Shown piece by piece: positions 25,357 to 34,302 of a stretch of 64,000 bases of DNA (within the stretch, counting starts at the first letter, position 1; every line of letters begins with the position of its first letter). The DNA is from Cytobacillus stercorigallinarum. Its GTDB lineage: Bacteria > Bacillota > Bacilli > Bacillales > Cytobacillaceae. The DNA is taken from assembly GCF_014836495.1 (NCBI RefSeq), contig NZ_JACSQT010000004.1:62001-126000 (forward strand), in the 5' to 3' direction. The notes under the pieces are model-generated. The model searched no databases. It was given only the letters and a program-made list of their open reading frames with translations, and had not been told where the DNA came from. A program made the position numbers and the translations under genes.

Positions 25357-25556
25357 TGCCGGTCACCCCACATCAAAATAGTTGATAGTATCATAGTATA
25401 TTACACCTGGTTTTTTTGCTATATTTTCCATTAAAAAAGACAAGATAAAACCGAAAGTGCATGAGTGAAAATAACTATTTTAAATTAAGACATGAATGGA
25501 TCAATAAAATCTAACTTATTTTATTCCCTTTTCAACAAACATTAAAACACAGAACT

Positions 25557-25585
25557 TTGACAATTTCTATCCATTTAAGTATGAT
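25557..25585 (+). promoter_or_regulatory. Sigma-A promoter of the ABC-F gene
   Basis: TTGACA (25557-25562), 17-bp spacer, TATGAT (25580-25585). It gives a leader of about 260 nt before the ABC-F start. Confidence 0.75.
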
Positions 25586-25664
25586 AATATTATTAAATGC
25601 GAAAGGGTGACTCTAAGTCAATGAAGTAAGAATCCTATTTATCGAAAACAAACAATTGAAGGTA

Positions 25665-25799
25665 ATGAGTAAAGGAACGCTTTATTTTGCTATGCTTTCA
25701 AACAATGTTTTCAGAATAGGATTGCACTTCATAAGGTTACCCGCGGGATTTCTCCCACTTTTTTTGTGTACCTTTATGCCTCCTATTCTGAAGAAATAG
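25665..25799 (+). CDS. Leader peptide (uORF) of the ABC-F attenuator
   Basis: A 44-codon frame, MSKGTLYFAMLSNNVFRIGL and onward, ends at TAG 25799 inside the terminator stem. It spans the 5' antiterminator strand. The upstream ribosome binding site is poor (GAAGGT only two bases away); a second in-frame ATG lies at 25692 with AAAGGA further upstream. An even shorter frame, Met-Lys-stop at 25621, follows AAAGGGTGA. Which of these is translated cannot be decided here, but drug-stalled ribosomes in such leaders typically control ABC-F genes. Confidence 0.5.
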   Translation: MSKGTLYFAMLSNNVFRIGLHFIRLPAGFLPLFLCTFMPPILKK

Positions 25800-25813
25800 G
25801 GGGCATTTTTTTT
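25712..25813 (+). promoter_or_regulatory. Transcription attenuator of the ABC-F gene
   Basis: A terminator hairpin (ATGCCTCCTATT 25776-25787 with AATAGGGGGCAT 25795-25806, one wobble, then T8) precedes the gene by 40 bp. CAGAATAGGA (25712-25721) is perfectly complementary to TCCTATTCTG (25781-25790), the terminator's left arm, and would form an antiterminator. This is the classical mutually exclusive arrangement. Confidence 0.8.
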
Positions 25814-25852
25814 CGAGAATCTGTCTCCCTAAAACGAGAGGAGAAGATCCAT

Positions 25853-27415
25853 ATGCTATTATTAGAAGCCACTGACTTGAAAATCACTGTAGGTGACCGG
25901 CTATTAGCTACTGCCGAGAGACTAACTGTACACCAAAACGATCGTATTGGTTTAATCGGTCGGAACGGAACGGGAAAGACGACAATTTTAGATACACTTG
26001 TAGGAAAAATGGCTGCCGAAGATGGTCAAATCACCCGCAACGGCACAATGGAATTATTACCACAATTAAAACACGATGATCAATACAAAAGTGGTGGAGA
26101 AACAACGCAACAATATATAAAAGAAGCACTAGCTAAAAACCCGGAAATATTACTTGCAGATGAACCAACGACTCATCTGGATACTTCACATATTGAATGG
26201 TTAGAAAAGATTCTTAAGCATTGGCAAGGTGCTCTTATTCTAGTCTCGCATGACCGAACTTTTCTTGATCGTGTGTGTACAAAAATTTGGGAAATTGATG
26301 AGGAGAAAATAAAGATTTATTCTGGTAATTACTCGCAATATAAGCAGCAAAAAGAATTAGCATTAAAAGAGAAACAGCAAGCTTACGAACAATATGAACA
26401 GAAAAAAGCACAATTAGAAAATGCCCTCACCTTGAAGGCTAAGAAGGCAGAAAGAGCAACTAAAAAACCAAAAAATTTAAGTTCTTCTGAAGCACGGATC
26501 ACGGGATCAAAGCCTTACTTTGCTAAAAAACAAAAAAAGCTGCAACAAACGGCTAAATCAATTGAAACAAGATTGGAAAAGCTTGAGAAAGTAGAAAAAA
26601 TAAAGGATCTCCCGGCTTTACAAATGACCTTACCTAATGAAAAAAATACGAAGAACCGAATTATTATTAGAGCGGAAAACCTAAAAGGAAAAATAGATGA
26701 TCACCTGCTTTTCGAACCCGCCTCTTTTCAAATTCGCGGAGGAGAAAAATGGGCGATTATTGGCCCTAATGGCTCTGGAAAGACAACCTTGATTAAAAAG
26801 ATTTTGCAAGGGCAAGAATTGACTGTCTCTCCTTCTTTAAAAATTGGCTATTTTAGTCAAAACTTAGATATCCTGCAAAAGGATAAAACGATTATAGAAA
26901 ATGTTAAAGAAACCTCTATTCAAGAAGAAACGATTATTCGTACAATACTTGCGAGGCTACGCTTTTTCCGAGACGATGTATATAAAAAAGTAGCACTTCT
27001 TAGTGGCGGCGAACGAGTGAAAGTCGCATTAGCCAAAATCCTTGTGAGTGAAGTGAATACATTAGTGCTAGATGAGCCGACAAATTTTCTCGATATTGAA
27101 GCTGTAGAAGCATTAGAAGAACTATTATTGCAATATAAGGGAACCATCCTCTTCGTCTCTCATGATCGCCGTCTGACGAATAAGGTAGCAAACAGGTTAC
27201 TGATTATTAAAAATAAACAAATTGAAGTATTCAGAGGCAATCACGAAGCTTATGAATCATTTGTACCAGAGGTGAAGAGGGATAATCATGAGGAAGAACG
27301 TTTACTCATCGAAACAAAAATAACAGAAGTCCTATCACGATTAAGTATCGAGCCAACAGAGGAGCTAGAAAAGGAATTCCAGCAACTTCTACAACAGAAA
27401 AAGAAATGGCAATAA
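25853..27415 (+). CDS. ABC-F ribosomal protection protein (Vga/Vml-like)
   Basis: A 520-residue protein with two ABC domains and no membrane segment. Motifs: Walker A GRNGTGKTT and GPNGSGKTT, signatures SGGETTQQ and LSGGERVKV, Walker B LLADEPTTHLD and LVLDEPTNFLD. The long charged interdomain linker (antibiotic-resistance domain region, about residues 170-260) is rich in Lys, Glu and Gln, and SSSEARITGSKPYFAKKQKK is typical of the Vga/Vml class. ATG 25853 with GAGAGGAG is chosen; the frame is open further upstream into the terminator. Family members eject lincosamide, streptogramin A or pleuromutilin drugs from the ribosome. Attenuator control upstream supports drug induction. Confidence 0.9.
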   Translation: MLLLEATDLKITVGDRLLATAERLTVHQNDRIGLIGRNGTGKTTILDTLVGKMAAEDGQITRNGTMELLPQLKHDDQYKSGGETTQQYIKEALAKNPEILLADEPTTHLDTSHIEWLEKILKHWQGALILVSHDRTFLDRVCTKIWEIDEEKIKIYSGNYSQYKQQKELALKEKQQAYEQYEQKKAQLENALTLKAKKAERATKKPKNLSSSEARITGSKPYFAKKQKKLQQTAKSIETRLEKLEKVEKIKDLPALQMTLPNEKNTKNRIIIRAENLKGKIDDHLLFEPASFQIRGGEKWAIIGPNGSGKTTLIKKILQGQELTVSPSLKIGYFSQNLDILQKDKTIIENVKETSIQEETIIRTILARLRFFRDDVYKKVALLSGGERVKVALAKILVSEVNTLVLDEPTNFLDIEAVEALEELLLQYKGTILFVSHDRRLTNKVANRLLIIKNKQIEVFRGNHEAYESFVPEVKRDNHEEERLLIETKITEVLSRLSIEPTEELEKEFQQLLQQKKKWQ

Positions 27416-27423
27416 GTCAAAGA

Positions 27424-27737
27424 ACGAGGCGGGACATAACTAAATGAGCTAACCTCAAAAAAAGAACAATAACAAATTGATCTTAAAACATCATTTGAAA
27501 AAAAGTCCGTTCCATTGCGCTACAGTCATACCGCGGGGAGGGGCTGAGCCTCCTAAGGCATTGCCTGTGGGATCTCAGCTTTCCCTCTATTTCCCGCAGG
27601 AGTCGAGTGTCTTCCGCTCCATTTCACTATTCTTTTCATATAAGGTTTCAAATCACTCAAAAAAACCGAATGATTAGATGCTAGACTTCTAATCATTCGG
27701 ATAAATCATTAGCTAGAATACTTATGTCCCAACCTCC
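27424..27737. repeat. Dispersed palindromic (MITE-like) intergenic repeat
   Basis: The element begins with GAGGCGGGACATAA near 27427 and ends with TTATGTCCCAACCTCC near 27720-27737, an imperfect terminal inverted repeat. Inside is a G/C-rich block (27508-27634: CCATTGCGCTAC, CCGCGGGGAGGGG, CTCAGC, CCCGCAGGAGTCGAG, CCGCTCCATT) that reads like a non-coding Bacillaceae intergenic repeat. A perfect 12-bp hairpin follows, CCGAATGATTAG/CTAATCATTCGG (27666-27700). No protein frame is supported. Confidence 0.65.
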
Positions 27738-27934
27738 TTCTTTTTTCATATAAAGCCTCATCATTTTACTATTCCCACTTTTAATCAGTTATAAAATCCT
27801 GTAAAATCCAATTAAGGTATATTTAACTATTTAGAAATACGACATTCATCACCCTCCTCTTCAAATCGTTTATGCTTGTTTTAACGGAAATCGTAGAGTC
27901 AATGTAAAATACTAATCTACCATGAGGTGTCGAC

Positions 27935-29122
27935 ATGAAGCTATTGCAGATGAATCAACTTGAAAAAACAATCGGAAATACAATTATTTTCCCTAAATTC
28001 GATTTAACTTTACATAGAAATGAAATTGTCGCACTCCAATGTCATAACGATGTGGGCAAACATCTCATCATGATGATGATCGGAAAGAACCACATTTCAA
28101 ATGGACAAATATTATTGGAAGATACAGAGTTAAATAAGCATTTCAAAAGCTTATCTAATAGAATTGGGCTCTCTCTACTAGACGATGCCCTCTACGACCG
28201 GTTAACTCCCCGAGAATTTCTAACCTTTTATAAGAACCTACATGACGTCAATATAGAAATAGATACTTTATTACAAAAGATAAACTTAATAGACAAGGGC
28301 AATACGAAGATTAGTAAACTTACTTTTTCTGAAAAGAAAAGGCTGCATTTAGGAAGGGCAATCCTCCATCAACCAGATTTGCTTATTTTGGAAGAACCCG
28401 ACCAAAACATTGATATAGAAAGTAAAATCACACTACAGAAAGTATTAGAAGACCATAAAAAACAGGGTAAAGTGGCACTAATCATTACTAACAATTACGA
28501 AAGTGCACTATCAATGACGGATATTGTGTATCGTTTAAATGAGCACGGCCTAAAAAAAATCGAGGTCATGGATGAAGAGAACGGTCACCAAGATATCGAA
28601 AAGGAAGAATTACAGCCGCAACAAGAGATATTGCCTATCGAAGAAGCCGGTTCACCTTCTTCAGAAAAGATCCAAAACATGAACAATCCATTGCGTCTTG
28701 AAAAAATCCCTGCAAAAGTGGATGACAAAATCATTCTTTTTGATCCGACTGAAATTGTTTACGTTGAGAGTAATGACGGCATTTCCCATTTACATGTAAA
28801 TGGTGAAAGTTTTCCTTGTGCCCTTACGCTCAATACATTATTTGAAAGACTGCATCCTTTTGGATTCTTCCGCTGTCATCGTTCTTATATTGTTAATTTG
28901 CAGAAAGTGAGAGAAGTCATTACTTGGACGAGAAATAGTTATAGCCTCATTCTCGATGACGCAAAAAAGAGTTCGATTCCATTATCAAAAGGAAAATTAA
29001 ATGAGTTGAAAGAGATTAGGGCATATAAGTTGTTTACCACCTTGAGCCTAACAACGAATGACACCCTATTTTCACCTACTTTCCTTGCTCCATTCACCGC
29101 TAAATGGCTTCCATTCATCTAA
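27935..29122 (+). CDS. LytTR regulator with a degenerate ABC-ATPase-like N-terminal domain
   Basis: A 395-residue fusion. Residues 1-215 look like an ABC nucleotide-binding domain but are degenerate: the Walker A region reads CHNDVGKHL instead of GxxGxGK(S/T), the signature region is KLTFSEKKRL, and Walker B is LLILEEPDQN. After an acidic linker, a LytTR DNA-binding domain spans about 265-370 (IVYVESNDGISHLHV, FFRCHRSYIVNLQKV). A further 25-residue hydrophobic tail follows. It is 95 bp upstream of an ABC exporter ATPase gene, so it probably regulates that exporter, perhaps binding the real ATPase or nucleotide as a sensor. Confidence 0.82.
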   Translation: MKLLQMNQLEKTIGNTIIFPKFDLTLHRNEIVALQCHNDVGKHLIMMMIGKNHISNGQILLEDTELNKHFKSLSNRIGLSLLDDALYDRLTPREFLTFYKNLHDVNIEIDTLLQKINLIDKGNTKISKLTFSEKKRLHLGRAILHQPDLLILEEPDQNIDIESKITLQKVLEDHKKQGKVALIITNNYESALSMTDIVYRLNEHGLKKIEVMDEENGHQDIEKEELQPQQEILPIEEAGSPSSEKIQNMNNPLRLEKIPAKVDDKIILFDPTEIVYVESNDGISHLHVNGESFPCALTLNTLFERLHPFGFFRCHRSYIVNLQKVREVITWTRNSYSLILDDAKKSSIPLSKGKLNELKEIRAYKLFTTLSLTTNDTLFSPTFLAPFTAKWLPFI

Positions 29123-29131
29123 ATATAGGCT

Positions 29132-29169
29132 CTTTTCACCTTAATATTACTGTATTTATCCCTTTTCAC
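29132..29169 (+). promoter_or_regulatory. Direct repeats upstream of the ABC exporter
   Basis: CTTTTCAC occurs at 29132 and again at 29162, exactly 30 bp (three turns) apart, in the 95-bp gap before the exporter. LytTR proteins bind spaced direct repeats, so this is a plausible site for the upstream regulator. Confidence 0.4.
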
Positions 29170-29217
29170 AGCTAATATGGAGACAAGAAATGCAAAACGC
29201 GAAAAGGGGCCTATTAA

Positions 29218-30066
29218 ATGGAAAATGTCATCGAAGTAAGAGACCTTGAAAAGTCTTTTCAAAATCAACTAGCCTTAAAGAAAGTAAGTTTTCAAGTAAA
29301 AAAAGGAGAAACAATTGGTTTCTTAGGACCGAGTGGTTCGGGTAAAACAACAACAATCAAAATCCTAACTGCTCAACTCCATGCAACCGCTGGAGAAGTC
29401 AAAGTATTCGGAGAGCCAATTGCTAAACTAAAAGATCCTACTTATATGAAGAGAATTGGTATATTAACTGATAATAGTGGCTTATACGAAAGGCTTAGTA
29501 TATATGATAATCTCGCATTATATTGTGATTTATATGAAGTAGAGAAAAAAAGAATCGCTGAAGTGCTGGCGACGGTAAATTTAATAGAAGAAAGTCAAAA
29601 AATCGTGCAAAAACTGTCAAAAGGAATGAAGCAACGAGTGACATTAGCTAGAGCCATGCTTCATCAACCGGAATTACTCTTTTTAGATGAGCCTACTTCC
29701 GCCTTGGATCCTGTTAACACGATGCATATCCACCAAGGACTTAAAAAGCTAAACCAAGAAGGAACAACAATATTTTTAACCACCCATGATATGCAAGAAG
29801 CAGAGACCATTTGTGATCGAGTGGCATTCTTACATAATGGAGAAGTCAGCTTAATGGATACGCCAGAGAATATTAAAACACAACAAAGCACTTCTTCCAT
29901 CTCCCTATTATTGCGAGACAACCGTAAAGTGGTTGTGCAAAAAGATGAAGCAGGTGCAAAAGAAATATATAACTATATGAAAGTCGGAGAAATCGTATCC
30001 ATTCATTCAGATGAGCCAACACTTGGTGATGTATTTGTAAAATTAACGGGGAGGAAATTATTATGA
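29218..30066 (+). CDS. ABC-type exporter ATP-binding protein
   Basis: A 282-residue ATPase with an intact Walker A (GPSGSGKTTT), Q-loop region, signature LSKGMKQRVTLARAML, Walker B LLFLDEPTSALDP and H-loop TTHDM. The C-terminal 70 residues resemble those of NatA/CcmA-type drug or bacteriocin exporter ATPases. The start at 29218 follows AAAAGGGG. The stop is TGA at 30064-30066, and the permease reading frame continues in the same frame directly after it. It forms an operon with the LytTR regulator upstream and the permease downstream. Confidence 0.92.
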   Translation: MENVIEVRDLEKSFQNQLALKKVSFQVKKGETIGFLGPSGSGKTTTIKILTAQLHATAGEVKVFGEPIAKLKDPTYMKRIGILTDNSGLYERLSIYDNLALYCDLYEVEKKRIAEVLATVNLIEESQKIVQKLSKGMKQRVTLARAMLHQPELLFLDEPTSALDPVNTMHIHQGLKKLNQEGTTIFLTTHDMQEAETICDRVAFLHNGEVSLMDTPENIKTQQSTSSISLLLRDNRKVVVQKDEAGAKEIYNYMKVGEIVSIHSDEPTLGDVFVKLTGRKLL

Positions 30067-30765
30067 TCATTTAAACGTGTCAACGCGATATTTATTAAGG
30101 ATTGGAAAGATTTACAAAGGAATTCATATATTCTTTTCACCTTAGCGATTCCATTAGTTTTTGCCGCAATGTTAGGTCGAATGAATGAAGCAACAACCGT
30201 CCTTTCTACTTATCCAATTAATCTCGCACTGATTATTGCTGGTGCCTTTATCCAAGCTGCGATGGTTGCAGAAGAAAAAGAGAAAAATACTTTGAGGGGC
30301 TTGTTATTATCTCCTGCCAGTACATTAGAAATCTTGATTGGAAAAAGCGCATTGTCTGGACTGATGACCATCCTTGTTATTATCGGATCAATTATTTTTT
30401 CAGGATACGCAGTCCCATCCCTTCTACTTTTTTCTCTTAGCATTTTATTAGGCTTAGTGTTTTACCTTGCAACAGGAACGATTCTTGGTCTGCTTTCACG
30501 AACAGTCATGGAAACAAGCATTATCGGTATGCCTGTATTAGTTATATTCGGCATGAGCTCCATGTTCAAACCAATGGTTGAGAATGCTACATTAATCAAT
30601 ATAATCGAGTTGTTACCTAATGAACAATTAAACCAGATTTGGTTTGGTTTAAGTGACGGTAAAGGGGCGGCTGATATCCTCATGAATTTGTTCATTTTAT
30701 TTTTGTGGGTAGCCGTTTCCTTCCTACTCACCATCGTCATTTATAAGAACCGTAGATTTGATTAA
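30067..30765 (+). pseudogene. ABC-2 type permease with no in-frame start codon
   Basis: The homologous-looking protein reads SFKRVNAIFIKDWKDLQRNS at its N-terminus and continues through six membrane segments to VIYKNRRFD, about 233 residues. No ATG, GTG or TTG occurs in frame before ATG 30169, which would delete the first helix. The ATG with a good GGGGAGG box at 30063 is in another frame and meets TAA after three codons. One extra base after that ATG explains the situation. The upstream ATPase frame is the same and is separated only by its TGA. It is either a real inactivation, a sequencing error or an unusual start; the rest of the frame is intact. Confidence 0.7.
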
Positions 30766-30802
30766 GGTAACGGGGCCGGGGCATGTTTACCCATCCCCGA
30801 CC

Positions 30803-31372
30803 TCACCAATCATATACGACAAGATGGGGCCATTTCGCTTTCCATTTCCTTGCCTTACACTCATATATCTCCTTCGTGACGATTACTTTATTCGGTACAA
30901 CCTTCATGCTAAACAGGTCATCTAAATGATAAGGGGCATATACAGTCATCTTTTTATTTTTCTCCATTTTCACCCCCACCGCAGTAGCTGTTGTTGGCCA
31001 GCTCGCAATTGCCTCTTTTACACTTGTATAAGCAGGAATTGCAAAGCCAAATTTTTCCTCGTACCATAAATGGACATTCGCTTGATTCTTTATATCTAAT
31101 TGATACGGAAACGACTTGAGCAGACCACTTAATATTCGCTGAAACTCCTTTTCGCTCAATTGGTTTTCCTTGTCATAGTAAACAAGATCGACATCTGATA
31201 TGCCATAATCGATTGCGTTGCCAGATAATCGATTCCACACGGTATTCGCCACACATCCCGCAGCTACATAATAATCAAAGGGTAGATCTAAATCCGATAA
31301 ACAATATAATAAACGAATCATTTCCTCATTTTGTTCTAACATTTCTTTCAACTGTTTTTCATAAATAATCAT
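30803..31372 (-). CDS. Nucleotidyltransferase-like protein (DUF925 type)
   Basis: A 189-residue protein with a nucleotidyltransferase-like core: YYVAAGCVANTVWNRLSG (strand, glycine turn and helix), then ISDVDLVYYD carrying an aspartate pair. This arrangement matches the COG3575/DUF925 group of stand-alone nucleotidyltransferase-like proteins. The C-terminal part has a conserved-looking APYHLDDLFSMKV segment. No function is established for the group. It is a single gene between converging and diverging neighbours. A GC-rich stem (GGCCGGGG/CCCCGACC, 30773-30804) at its end may serve as terminator, but no clear T-run is seen. Confidence 0.75.
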   Translation of the reverse strand: MIIYEKQLKEMLEQNEEMIRLLYCLSDLDLPFDYYVAAGCVANTVWNRLSGNAIDYGISDVDLVYYDKENQLSEKEFQRILSGLLKSFPYQLDIKNQANVHLWYEEKFGFAIPAYTSVKEAIASWPTTATAVGVKMEKNKKMTVYAPYHLDDLFSMKVVPNKVIVTKEIYECKARKWKAKWPHLVVYDW

Positions 31373-31662
31373 CGAGTGACTACCACCTTTATTGATTAAA
31401 AAGCAACTAACATCATATCTTATATAAGAGTGTATTTACATTATTTGGTTCCAACCTTAACTATCATCTTTATAAAGAGTCGAAATTCTCTTTTATTTTT
31501 CTTAGTTTAAGAACACTAGTATAATGACCTAAATAGTTTAAGCTTTCTCACTTATTGTTGTAAGAACAATTAACAATGTCATAAGTGAACCAACTACTTA
31601 ATGGTACAATAAATATTAAAAAATCGAAATTGAACGGAGCCACTTTTGGAGGAGGAGCCTTA

Positions 31663-33399
31663 ATGGAAAAGATGAAAAAACGAATTGAAGTAGCTTCAGG
31701 TAAGTCACCTGCAGACCTTGTCATCAAAAATGCGCAAATCGTTGATGTGTTTTCAAGTGAAATTATTTCTGGAGATGTGGCCATCACAGATGGATATATT
31801 GTTGGAATTGGTGACTATAAAGGAATAGAAACAGTTGACGCTCAAAACCGTTTTTTAGCCCCTTCTTTTATAGATGGACATGTACATATAGAATCCTCCA
31901 TGGTAACCCCTGTTGAGTTTTCAAAAATCCTCTTGCAGCATGGGATTACAGCTGTCATTTGTGATCCACATGAGATTGCTAATGTCGTTGGTGGAAAAGG
32001 GATCGAGTTTATGCTTCATGCATCTGATGATATTCCATTTGATGCTTATTTTATGCTACCCTCTTGTGTACCAGCAACACCTTTTGAAAATGCAGGTGCT
32101 ACATTAACCGCAAACGACCTATCTCCTTTTTATGAATATGAGAGAGTGATTGGTTTAGCGGAAGTCATGAATTATCCCGGTGTGATGAAAGGTGATCACG
32201 ACTTATTGACTAAAATTCTCGAAGCTCACGAAAGAGGAAAAAAAGTTGATGGTCACGCGGCAGGGCTAAAAGGCAAACAATTAGATGTATATATGACAGC
32301 TGGGATCCGAACCGATCACGAAGCAACTACTGCAAAAGAAGCAAAAGAACGATTGCAAAAAGGGATGTATGTCATGATTCGCGAAGGTACAGCAGCAAAA
32401 GAATTATGTCGGATCCTACCAATTGTGAATGAGAAAAATGCACGGAGATTTCTGTTTGTTACAGATGACCGCCACCTTGATGATATTATTAGCGAAGGTA
32501 GTATTGACTATATGATTCGGAAAGCGATTCAGAAAGGGCTGGATCCAATTACAGCGATTCAAATGGGCTCTCTTAATACTGCCGAGTGCTTCGGGCTTAA
32601 GGAACAAGGTGCCATCGCTCCAGGATATAAAGCTGATTTTGTTTTATTAGACGATCTTGAGCAAATTGAGATTCAATCTGTTTATAAAAATGGACAGTGC
32701 GTTTTTAGTGAAGGAGAATTAACTGCTTTTCCTAAAGAATTAGAACAAAAAGAATTTTCTCATCTCACTAATACCGTACACCTACCTTTCATTACTGAAG
32801 AATCGTTTCATTTAGACATTGTCGGAGAACAGGCACATATTATTGAAGTAATTCCGAACAGCATAGTGACTGATCATGTGATTGAAGCCGTTCAGAAAAA
32901 TGAACACGATCGTTTCATCGCCTCTATTGAGAAAGATCATTTAAAAATTGCTGTCATGGAACGTCATCATCATACTGGCAACATTGGACTTGGCGTCTTA
33001 AAAGGGCTCGGACTACAATCGGGCGCCATCGCTACAACGGTAGCCCATGATTCCCATAACGTAATTCTTGCGGGTACAACGGATAAGGATATGGCAGTCG
33101 CTGCCAATGCAATCCGTGACATGCAAGGAGGACTTGTAGTTGTCGATAAAGGAAAGGTGCTTGCTCAATTAAACTTGCCAATCGCCGGTCTCATGTCACA
33201 TGAACCATATGAGAAAGTGAATAAGATGCTAGTGGAAATCAATCAAGCATTGGTTAAAATCGGAGCTAACCATACATTTAATCCATTCTTAACATTAAGC
33301 TTCCTTGCACTACCTGTTATTCCATCACTAAAACTAACAGACCTTGGCCTCTTTGATGTCAACACCTTTAACCATATCTCTGTATCTGTAGAGAAATAA
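31663..33399 (+). CDS. ade: Adenine deaminase
   Basis: A 578-residue amidohydrolase from ATG 31663, which has a strong GGAGGAGGAG box; the frame is open earlier but lacks a signal. Metal ligands and motifs of adenine deaminase are present: DGHVHIESSM, CDPHEIANVVG, DGHAAGL, and TDHEAT with a downstream TDDRHLDD. The C-terminal domain includes VMERHHHTGNIG and VAHDSHN. It converts adenine to hypoxanthine and ammonia for purine salvage. It stands alone with a terminator. The upstream 290 bp show no purine riboswitch; a loose inverted repeat ACTTAT/ATAAGT (31549-31584) is present. Confidence 0.95.
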   Translation: MEKMKKRIEVASGKSPADLVIKNAQIVDVFSSEIISGDVAITDGYIVGIGDYKGIETVDAQNRFLAPSFIDGHVHIESSMVTPVEFSKILLQHGITAVICDPHEIANVVGGKGIEFMLHASDDIPFDAYFMLPSCVPATPFENAGATLTANDLSPFYEYERVIGLAEVMNYPGVMKGDHDLLTKILEAHERGKKVDGHAAGLKGKQLDVYMTAGIRTDHEATTAKEAKERLQKGMYVMIREGTAAKELCRILPIVNEKNARRFLFVTDDRHLDDIISEGSIDYMIRKAIQKGLDPITAIQMGSLNTAECFGLKEQGAIAPGYKADFVLLDDLEQIEIQSVYKNGQCVFSEGELTAFPKELEQKEFSHLTNTVHLPFITEESFHLDIVGEQAHIIEVIPNSIVTDHVIEAVQKNEHDRFIASIEKDHLKIAVMERHHHTGNIGLGVLKGLGLQSGAIATTVAHDSHNVILAGTTDKDMAVAANAIRDMQGGLVVVDKGKVLAQLNLPIAGLMSHEPYEKVNKMLVEINQALVKIGANHTFNPFLTLSFLALPVIPSLKLTDLGLFDVNTFNHISVSVEK

Positions 33400-33414
33400 C
33401 CTCATATAGATGAG

Positions 33415-33452
33415 AATAACCCGAAACTCGTTTCGGGTTATTTATTTTTTGC
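33415..33452 (+). terminator. Terminator of ade
   Basis: AATAACCCGAAAC and GTTTCGGGTTATT pair perfectly across a two-base centre, followed by TTATTTTTT. Confidence 0.9.
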
Positions 33453-33603
33453 CTTTTTTAGAACGCCTTTGGTATTATTATTCGCATTTTATGCATTTAC
33501 CAATACTTCTTAAGGTTGCCTTTTCTTTTGTTCTTATTGAACCCTCCATTGATTTTTATAAATAGTAAGGGACTTTTCCCACATACAAATCTACATATTC
33601 CAT

Positions 33604-34164
33604 TCAACTTAAAACTTCAGCTTCTTGTTTAAGAATGCCATAACATACGAGATCTATATATTTTCCGTCTTTTCTTACATGTTGTTTCAACACGCCTTCT
33701 TTCTTCATACCGGTCTTTTCAATCACTCTCATTGAAGCTGGATTTGATTCGAATGAGCGTGCAAACACTTTATTGTAATTTTTTGCGCTAAAGGCAAACT
33801 CAATTAATGCTTTAGCAGCCTCTGTAGCATAGCCATTCCCCCAATATTCTTCTCCAATCCAATAAGCAAGTTCTCCATGATTGAACTGTTGATGATGCGA
33901 GAGTGCAATTGCGCCGTATAACTTGCCAGTCATTTTATCCGTTATTGCCAACTCAAACCGCTTATCTTGATTGAAATGACTAAGATGATTTTTCATCCAA
34001 ATCAGAGCATGTTCAGTTGAATAGGGATAGGGGAGATTTAAAGTACTTTTATAAAGATTATAATTGTTACATAGTTTAACAACCTCTGGTATATCGGCCT
34101 CATTCAACAGACGAAGCATTAATTGGTTCGTCTCGATTTTATTTTCGTTTTGATGATATAACAT
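33604..34164 (-). CDS. GNAT-family N-acetyltransferase (RimJ/RimL-like)
   Basis: A 186-residue acetyltransferase. The family start TNQLMLRLLNEADIPEVVKL is followed by ELAYWIGEEYWGNGYATEAAKALIEFAF, which carries the acetyl-CoA pyrophosphate loop (GNGYATEA). A later segment, FARSFESNPASMRVIEKTGMKKEG, is typical of the RimJ/RimL subgroup that acetylates N-termini of proteins or small amines. The start ATG follows AAAGGGGG. It is probably monocistronic, with 138 bp to the next upstream gene. The substrate cannot be inferred. Confidence 0.88.
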   Translation of the reverse strand: MLYHQNENKIETNQLMLRLLNEADIPEVVKLCNNYNLYKSTLNLPYPYSTEHALIWMKNHLSHFNQDKRFELAITDKMTGKLYGAIALSHHQQFNHGELAYWIGEEYWGNGYATEAAKALIEFAFSAKNYNKVFARSFESNPASMRVIEKTGMKKEGVLKQHVRKDGKYIDLVCYGILKQEAEVLS

Positions 34165-34302
34165 TAGGTACCCCCTTTTTTAAATGAATCTTGATACTAC
34201 TCACATTCAATTTTTTTGGCTTTTCTCCTTCTCTCTCGCAAAACGTTTAAAAATATCCCTTTGCCGAAACCAATCTGGCTAAAATAAAAAGACCGCATCC
34301 AT

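Noticed and set aside
30063-30078. Programmed +1 frameshift at the permease start
   Set aside because: ATT-TAA recalls the RF2 CTT-TGA site, but no stimulatory element is seen and a simple one-base error explains the data equally well.
31373-31662. Purine riboswitch before adenine deaminase
   Set aside because: The conserved purine aptamer loop sequences were not found; only a loose inverted repeat is present.
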